Source: Candidatus Krumholzibacteriia bacterium
GTDB taxonomy: Bacteria; Krumholzibacteriota; Krumholzibacteriia; Krumholzibacteriales; Krumholzibacteriaceae
Assembly (NCBI GenBank): GCA_026387805.1
Contig: JAPLKY010000050.1
Coordinates: 1-5,828, forward strand
DNA: 5,828 nucleotides
Direction: 5' to 3'
A program made the translations under genes and the position numbers. The notes under the pieces were generated by a model. That model made no database searches and had not been told where the DNA came from. It was given only the letters and a program-made list of their open reading frames with translations. Below are positions 5,027 to 5,828 of the stretch, one piece after another; within the stretch, counting starts at the first letter, position 1, and the number at the start of each line of letters is the position of its first letter.

Positions 5027-5606
5027 TTCCAAAGCCTCTCTCTTCGACGAGGCGGCCGAATTTCCTTCTCGCGTTCTGGATCAGGGTCCGCGCGCCCGTC
5101 GCGTTCGCGCACCCGATGATCTTCGTGATCTCGTTCACCGTGAGCCCTTCCCGATAATGGAGGACAAACGCCTCGAGCTCATCCTTCGACATATATTCCC
5201 GCGCCGCGTCGAGAATCCGCTCGAGATCCTCGATCTCGTCGACCCGCGAGAAGACTTCCGCTTCGAGCGCTTCCGGACCGACGCCCTCTTCGAACGACAG
5301 GAGCCGGTCGCGCCAGCGCACCCGCCTCTTCGAAAGCTCGCCGAGGCAGTGATTCCTCGTCACCTGGTAGACCCAGGTCGAGAAGCGCGAGCGTCCCGAG
5401 AAGCTGCGGATATTGCGGAAGATCTTGGAGAAGATCTCCTGCGAGAGCTCGAGCGCTTCCTCCACCTCGTGCGTGTAGCCGAAGCTCCAGAGGTAGATCT
5501 TCTTGCTGTACCTCCGGAAGAGCTCGGCGCAGAGCCGATCGCCGGGCGCCCGGGCTATCTCCGCGACCAGCTCCTCATCGGTCGCCGATTGCACGTTCTC
5601 AATCAA
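5016..5606 (-). CDS. ECF-type RNA polymerase sigma factor (sigma-70 family)
   Basis: A 196-residue transcription initiation factor that directs RNA polymerase to a specific set of promoters. Region 2 spans about 28-95: AELFRRYSKKIYLWSFGYT, ELSQEIFSKIFRNIRSF, then GRSRFSTWVYQVTRNHCLGE, the classic -10-recognition and core-binding segment. A variable linker (about 96-124) precedes region 4 (about 125-185), with DELEAFVLHYREGLTVNEITKIIG and a helix-turn-helix where the usual GTVKSRLHRAR is replaced by ATGARTLIQNARRKF. The size and two-domain plan fit the ECF class; the subgroup cannot be named by eye. The start is a TTG at 5606 supported by GGGGGAG 7 nt upstream. The anti-sigma gene begins within its last codons, so the pair forms a regulatory unit; the target promoters are not identifiable here. 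Confidence 0.9.
   Translation of the reverse strand: MIENVQSATDEELVAEIARAPGDRLCAELFRRYSKKIYLWSFGYTHEVEEALELSQEIFSKIFRNIRSFSGRSRFSTWVYQVTRNHCLGELSKRRVRWRDRLLSFEEGVGPEALEAEVFSRVDEIEDLERILDAAREYMSKDELEAFVLHYREGLTVNEITKIIGCANATGARTLIQNARRKFGRLVEERGFGNVP
5035..5040 (-). promoter_or_regulatory. Ribosome binding site of the anti-sigma gene, inside the sigma gene
   Basis: GAGAGG on the minus strand within the last codons of the sigma factor, 8 nt before the ATG at 5026. It decides for this ATG over the TTG two codons earlier. Confidence 0.65.
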
Positions 5607-5613
5607 TGAGACA

Positions 5614-5620
5614 CTCCCCC
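5614..5620 (-). promoter_or_regulatory. Ribosome binding site for the TTG start of the sigma factor
   Basis: GGGGGAG on the minus strand, 7 nt before the TTG at 5604-5606. It supports the unusual start codon. No ATG in a better position is available. Confidence 0.65.
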
Positions 5621-5663
5621 ACCGGACGATGACACGGAGAATCCGCGATTCGGCACACCGGAT

Positions 5664-5828
5664 TCATCGGCGGCGCCCTCGTATGATGAGCGCGGCGAGG
5701 ACGGCCGCGGCAAGAACGAGCACAATCAAAATGGATCTCGAGCCGATAATCCCGCGCGCGAGCTTCGGGGCCGAAGCCCCGTCCCCTATCGCGACAAAGG
5801 CGCCCCACACGGCGGTGAGGCCGAGCGT
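5664..5828 (-). CDS. C-terminal fragment of an unidentified protein with a terminal membrane helix (runs off window)
   Basis: An open frame enters from the window edge and gives 54 residues before TGA at 5664-5666. The visible part reads VWGAFVAIGDGASAPKLARG, then a hydrophobic helix (about residues 33-49 of the fragment, ILIVLVLAAAVLAALII), ending in the basic RGRRR. A single C-terminal helix with a positive tail suggests a membrane protein with its C-terminus in the cytoplasm, or a tail-anchored exported protein. The family cannot be recognised from this piece. It ends 57 nt before the sigma factor start, so it may lie in the same transcript. The hydrophobic pattern in this frame, absent from the others, is the basis for the call. 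Confidence 0.5.
   Translation of the reverse strand, partial: TLGLTAVWGAFVAIGDGASAPKLARGIIGSRSILIVLVLAAAVLAALIIRGRRR

Noticed and set aside
4259..5119. Plus-strand open frame of 286 codons
   Set aside because: Antisense to the anti-sigma gene, low-complexity and charged, with no ribosome binding site or domain.
4899..5609. Plus-strand open frame of 236 codons
   Set aside because: Antisense to the sigma factor, whose region 2 and region 4 signatures are clear; this frame is a shadow.
5639..5665. GAATC/GATTC inverted repeats upstream of the sigma factor, a possible operator
   Set aside because: The arms are only 5-6 bp and overlap the stop codon of the upstream gene. No promoter elements could be placed beside them, so chance is sufficient.

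Overview
The window reads as a gene-dense stretch of a high-GC bacterial chromosome. Every supported gene lies on the minus strand, so transcription runs from high to low coordinates. A secreted protein here ends in a FlgD-like / type IX sorting tail with the FQNYPNPFNP signature. That tail, the high GC and the single-TM anti-sigma protein with a beta-rich outer domain suggest a member of the wider FCB group (for example an Eisenbacteria-, Krumholzibacteriota-, Latescibacterota- or Zixibacteria-like lineage). This placement is an inference and not a firm identification.

Layout in the direction of transcription. (1) 5828-5664: the C-terminal end of an unidentified protein finishing in one membrane helix and a basic tail. 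(2) 5606-4289: an ECF-type sigma factor and, overlapping it by 11 nt, a membrane-anchored zinc-type (HxxxCxxC) anti-sigma factor with a beta-rich extracytoplasmic domain. (3) 4203-3019: a complete M24-family Xaa-Pro-type peptidase with all five metal ligands. It has its own candidate promoter, whose -35 box overlaps the anti-sigma stop codon. (4) 3018-2727: a 292-nt non-coding gap with a large imperfect hairpin (2856-2993) and a good sigma-70-like promoter (2764-2792). (5) 2726-1293: a secreted, seven-repeat probable beta-propeller protein with a C-terminal sorting domain, clearly lower in GC than its surroundings. (6) 1213-1: uridine kinase (udk), a short yggS-like 5' fragment, a small two-helix protein resembling a K+-channel pore with a degenerate filter, and the start of yggS (PLP homeostasis protein), which runs off the window.

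Functional reading: the sigma/anti-sigma pair is a self-contained envelope-signalling module. The peptidase and uridine kinase are housekeeping peptide turnover and nucleotide salvage enzymes. The propeller protein looks like a surface or secreted accessory gene set between them. No RNA genes, CRISPR arrays, transposases or phage genes were seen. The observations most worth a second look are the duplicated yggS start flanking the channel-like gene, that channel-like protein itself, the large intergenic hairpin, and the low-GC propeller gene.
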